Assembly (NCBI RefSeq): GCF_037072025.1
Contig: NZ_JAXHDD010000008.1
Coordinates: forward strand, 1 to 64,000
DNA: 64,000 nt
Direction: 5' to 3'
Source of the DNA: Pseudogracilibacillus sp037072025
Lineage (GTDB): Bacteria > Bacillota > Bacilli > Bacillales > Amphibacillaceae
How positions within the stretch are numbered: the first letter of the stretch is position 1; each line of letters opens with the position of its first letter. The position numbers and the translations under genes were made by a program. The notes beneath the pieces are model-generated. The model searched no databases and had not been told where the DNA came from. It saw only the letters and a program-made list of their open reading frames with translations. This document shows, piece by piece, positions 61,012-64,000 of the stretch.

Positions 61012-61173
61012 ATTTATTATCGAACAAGACTTGGAAGGGGGATGATTTATCGAAAAGGCTTTTGGGTGAATTTGTTTACTTATCCGGCCGGGGAACGTGT
61101 ATTGTCCTTGGCTGGAGTTTTGATTTTAATGAAAGGAGTCTCTTTTACTGTGCGATTATCTAGAATTAATACG

Positions 61174-61678
61174 ATTTAACCAGCCAATTCCCGGAATAAC
61201 CACGCAAATTTCAATTTAACCACGGGAAATCCCAAATAACCACGGAGAAGTCCGTTATCCAGCTAATTCTCGAAATAACCACGTAGAATGGGATTTAACC
61301 ACGGGAGATTTAAAATAACCACGGCGTAATGATTTAACCAGCCAATTCCCGGAATAACCACGCAAATTTCAATTTAACCACGGGAAATCCCAAATAACCA
61401 CGTAGAAGTCCGTTATCCAGCTAATTCTCGGAATAACCACGTAGAATGGGATTTAACCACGGGAGATTTGAAATAACCACGGCGTAATGATTTAACCAGC
61501 TAATTCCCGGAATAACCACGCAAATTTCAATTTAACCACGGGAAATCCCAAATAACCACGTAGAAGTCCGTTATCCAGCTAATTCTCGAAATAACCACGT
61601 AGAATGGGATTTAACCACGGGAGATTTGAAATAACCACGGGAACTTCAGAAATAACCACGGGGATTTCAAAATAACAA
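61174..61678 (-). repeat. Word array with 158-bp higher-order repeat
   Basis: About 26 words, read on the plus strand as AATAACCACG, ATTTAACCACGG, ATTTAACCAGC or GTTATCCAGC plus an 8-11-nt tail. Eight distinct words form a 158-bp unit: ATTTAACCAGC(C/T)AATTCCC starts at 61174, 61332 and 61490. The units are nearly identical. On the minus strand the headers are CGTGGTTA and GCTGGATAA, the vocabulary of the 45-kb array. It lies between convergent spoIIID and the NERD gene. Nothing else is visible in 61012-61173. Confidence 0.95.
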
Positions 61679-61682
61679 CAAA

Positions 61683-61719
61683 ACTAGAACCGCGCTGTAG
61701 GAAACAGCACGGTTCTAGT
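61683..61719. terminator. Terminator of the NERD gene
   Basis: ACTAGAACCGCGCTGT pairs with ACAGCACGGTTCTAGT with one mismatch and a 5-nt loop. On the minus strand it is followed by TTTTGTTATTTT. It could also stop read-through from the array side. Confidence 0.8.
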
Positions 61720-61727
61720 CAAAAAAT

Positions 61728-62750
61728 TTATTTATCTAATATTGAAGTAGTAAATATTTTTGGAATTGCATCTTGAGGAAATTTGCTTAATTCTGGTGAC
61801 AAGTATTTTCTGTTTTTCTTCCCACCGATTCTTTTTAAATTCATAGATGTAAGTAAATGATATACAGTGTTTTGAGTAGCAGTTTGTAGCAGGTTAGTGC
61901 AAATTCTCGATGTGATTTCTGACTCGTATAAAAGAAAGTAATCTAATATAACTCGCTCATGTGCATCATAATCTGTTTGTCCACATTTGGGACAAATCCA
62001 ATATCCGCGGTTCCTGTTCAATGGAAAGAAGTCACATTTTTCACAAGCGATTCCCTTGATGAAATGATTACTGTTCAAATTGTAAAAATTTACGAGATTA
62101 GAAAATAGAGGTTTATCGTATTTTATCATCAAGTGATACAGTTTTTTTAAATCGTGAAAACTTATAATATATTCCTGGTATGAGTCATATATTTCTTCAA
62201 GTTTAAATATTAAATATTCCAAGGGGATGAAACGTTCATTAAAAAGTGAATCATTTTCTTCGTTTCGAATAATGGAACTTGGATTGGTAGAAACGACCAA
62301 TGTCACAATTGGAATTTTTATACCAAATTGGCTCAACCAATTTTGTAAATGTCGCTTTTGAATTTTTGCCTGAAGAAGTGGATCGTTGTAGCTGGTTTTT
62401 TTAACTCCGTCAATTTGGATAAGTTGTTTGTTAGTAGCGTTATATTCCAAAGTGCCTTTAAGGTTTTTTGTTTCTAAATCAAAAATAAGTTTGGGCGTAA
62501 GTATGATGGAGTCCATTTGAAAATGTTTGAAGTGATTCTTTAATCTGAGGCTAGGAAGGTGGAAAAAATCTTTTTTCGGAAAAAGAGAAAGCTTGTAATC
62601 GACACTTGTTTCACCAAAGTGACCCGCTCGATACCTTTGATAATTTGCCTGAAGGCTTTCGTTATATCTATATTTTGGTTTTAACCTTCTAAATAGCGCT
62701 TCATGTGACAATAATTGATGCGATTTATGACGTTTTTTAAATGAAATCAA
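61728..62750 (-). CDS. NERD-domain protein with C-terminal zinc ribbon
   Basis: A 340-residue protein. The nuclease-related domain (about 38-160) has the GHFGE start motif (43-47), Q78-M-D80 and the E93-x-K95 pair (FDLETKN), consistent with a restriction-endonuclease-like core. A zinc ribbon C236/C239 and C253/C256 (CEKC..CPKC) and a helical end follow. TTG start after GGGAGGAAT. NERD proteins are widespread; nuclease action is inferred and not shown for most. It sits between two word arrays. Confidence 0.8.
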   Translation of the reverse strand: MISFKKRHKSHQLLSHEALFRRLKPKYRYNESLQANYQRYRAGHFGETSVDYKLSLFPKKDFFHLPSLRLKNHFKHFQMDSIILTPKLIFDLETKNLKGTLEYNATNKQLIQIDGVKKTSYNDPLLQAKIQKRHLQNWLSQFGIKIPIVTLVVSTNPSSIIRNEENDSLFNERFIPLEYLIFKLEEIYDSYQEYIISFHDLKKLYHLMIKYDKPLFSNLVNFYNLNSNHFIKGIACEKCDFFPLNRNRGYWICPKCGQTDYDAHERVILDYFLLYESEITSRICTNLLQTATQNTVYHLLTSMNLKRIGGKKNRKYLSPELSKFPQDAIPKIFTTSILDK

Positions 62751-62838
62751 ATAGAAATTCCTCCCTAATTTATGTTGTTATTTATATTAATTCGACATTA
62801 ACTGATAGAATCCTGCATATTTTTAAAAAAATAAAAAA

Positions 62839-62859
62839 AGCTTAGCCAAAAGCTAAGCT
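62839..62859 (-). terminator. Terminator overlapping the DUF4190 stop codon
   Basis: AGCTTAGC and GCTAAGCT form an 8-bp stem with a 5-nt loop. On the minus strand the first arm includes the stop codon TAG, and TTTTTTT follows. Confidence 0.8.
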
Positions 62860-63149
62860 GAAGCGGCGGCACTAAGTATGACCAAGAGCCACCAACCAAT
62901 TTTAAAGACAAATGTTAGCACACCCAGAATGATACCTGTTATGGAAAAACCTCTACGTATTGGTTCGGTCAATGCGAATATGCCAAAAATAATAGCTAAG
63001 AGTCCTAATATATAAGGTATAAATGGAATTAAATTCAGTACCACGCCGAGAATCCCCATAACTAAAGCGGCGACAGCAAGACCATTTCCTTGCGCTGTCT
63101 TTACTTCGATTACTTGTGGTTCATATTGAACTTTCATTTCATCCTCCAC
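62853..63149 (-). CDS. DUF4190-type small membrane protein
   Basis: A 98-residue protein with two or three hydrophobic segments and the motif NGLAVAALVMGILGVVLNLI then GIFALTEPIRRGFSITGIIL G, typical of DUF4190. GTG 63149 has GGGAGGG 5 nt upstream; ATG 63137 has GGAGGATGAA, so either start is possible. Function unknown. It is divergent from mbl across 800 nt that contain a word array. Confidence 0.75.
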   Translation of the reverse strand: MEDEMKVQYEPQVIEVKTAQGNGLAVAALVMGILGVVLNLIPFIPYILGLLAIIFGIFALTEPIRRGFSITGIILGVLTFVFKIGWWLLVILSAAASA

Positions 63150-63339
63150 GCAATCCCTCCCTCTATCTTTATATACAATATGTATAATCGTAAATTTAGA
63201 TTACCTTATCATCTTGAGTTTTTCAATACGTTTCATTTAATTGAAAAGTGTTTTCTAACTAAAAAAAATTTACCCATGAGGTGGGAATTAATCATAGGAG
63301 AGGGTATTACTTATTCAGATAATTAGTGAAATAATCATG

Positions 63340-63735
63340 CAGAATACGATTTAATTACAGGATTTCGGAATAACCACGGACAATGCAATTTTAACCACAG
63401 GGATTTTGGAATAACCATGGAGAATGCGAATTAATCAGAGAACACGAAATATCCATGGCGGAAGAATTTAATCAGCCAATTCCCGAAATAACCACGCAGA
63501 TTTCCATTTAACCACTGGAGCAACGGAAAAAACCACGGACAATGCAATTTTAACCACAGGGATTTTGGAATAACCATGGAGAATGCGAATTAATCAGAGA
63601 ACACGAAATATCCATGGCGGAAGAATTTAACCAGCCAATTCCCGAAATAACCACGCAGATTTCCATTTAACCACTGGAGAACGGAAATAACCACGGAAAT
63701 CGCAATTTAACCACACAAAATCTGAAATAATCATG
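63340..63735 (-). repeat. Word array with 159-bp higher-order repeat
   Basis: Words such as AATAACCACGGACAATGC, TTAACCACAGGGATTTTGG, AATAACCATGGAGAATGCG and TTTAA(T/C)CAGCCAATTCCC. CCACGGACAATGC starts at 63374 and 63533, and TCCATGGCGGAAG at 63452 and 63611, both 159 nt apart, about two units. Flanking words are more degenerate. It lies in the divergent gap between the DUF4190 gene and mbl. Confidence 0.93.
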
Positions 63736-63952
63736 TTTAATTAAAAGATTTCAATTCTATCTAAATTCAACATTCACGACTCATTTTTGCCTATTGAATT
63801 ACATCATATTATTACAAAATAAATTTCTGTATATTTAATTGCAAAATTTGAGGTTTATTGTATTAGTTTGTGGTAGAATGTAATGTTAGAAGTATACTAT
63901 TAAACAGGTGAGAAAATTAGGAATGATCTGTGATTAGGAGGACTAGTAATTT

Positions 63953-64000
63953 ATGTTTTCGAGAGATATTGGAATTGACTTAGGAACTGCAAATGTATTG
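63953..64000 (+). CDS. mbl: MreB-like protein Mbl, 5' end only
   Basis: MFSRDIGIDLGTANVL is the start of an MreB-family actin with the phosphate-1 loop GIDLGTAN. Position directly after spoIIID in B. subtilis is mbl, so I choose Mbl over MreB or MreBH. ATG follows TTAGGAGG. The gene continues past the window edge. Confidence 0.85.
   Translation, partial: MFSRDIGIDLGTANVL

Overview
This window looks like chromosomal DNA of an endospore-forming, low-GC Firmicute of the Bacillaceae or a near relative. The evidence is the A+T-rich sequence with strong AAGGAGG-type ribosome sites, the full F-type ATP synthase operon followed by the Bacillus-type order ywzB, ywmB, murA, spoIID, spoIIQ, spoIIID, mbl, a bacillithiol-type FosB, an S-box methionine operon, sulfolactate genes and a small SASP-like gene. 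I cannot name the species.

Layout. 0.3-2.2 kb: minus-strand sulfolactate operon (comB, comA, VOC protein). 2.5-4.9 kb: two-component system. 5.0-7.8 kb: CPBP protease, DUF418 protein and SpoIIM-like membrane protein. 8.4-11.4 kb: SDR enzyme, self-regulated MarR gene with DUF3147, fosB, CMD protein. 11.8-20.3 kb: accessory, decayed DNA with a DUF6431-type transposon remnant next to a broken YcaO (peptide cyclodehydratase) gene, an MFS transporter, a likely group II intron fragment, a TSUP permease, tRNA-Ala and a collapsed LytTR/ABC locus. 20.3-26.1 kb: GrpB, PfpI, a 5'-truncated copper nitrite reductase, a spore small-protein pair, meso-DAP dehydrogenase, a 254-bp palindromic repeat and an NCS2 purine permease. 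26.6-31.9 kb: a nitrogen-scavenging locus with urea transporter, small AtzG-like protein and amidase behind a near-perfect sigma-54 promoter, divergent from a sigma-54 activator that carries its own amide/urea-type sensor domain. 31.9-38.3 kb: SAM riboswitch, yezD, metI, metF-type bifunctional gene and metE. 39.3-42.6 kb: TetR-controlled ABC exporter and ABC fragments. 42.8-45.0 kb: secreted subtilase. 45.7-52.9 kb: atpIBEFHAGDC. 53.6-64 kb: ywzB, ywmB, murA, spoIID, a MarR/serine-hydrolase pair, spoIIQ, spoIIID, a NERD protein, a DUF4190 protein and the start of mbl.

The most unusual content is non-coding. Six intergenic regions hold arrays of about 20-nt words, each with a conserved header and a variable tail. 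In three of them the words are organised into higher-order repeats: 79 bp (four words) at 45 kb, 158 bp (eight words) at 61 kb and 159 bp (eight words) at 63 kb. The arrays at 45, 53, 61 and 63 kb share the header CGTGG(A/T)TAA or its complement; those at 26 and 35 kb use different headers but a similar word length. A separate dispersed element of about 145 bp with inverted ends is present three times. The ATP synthase operon also has intergenic hairpins on both sides of atpE and before atpG and atpC.

All calls rest on reading the sequence and on general family knowledge; no search, fold or phylogeny was run.
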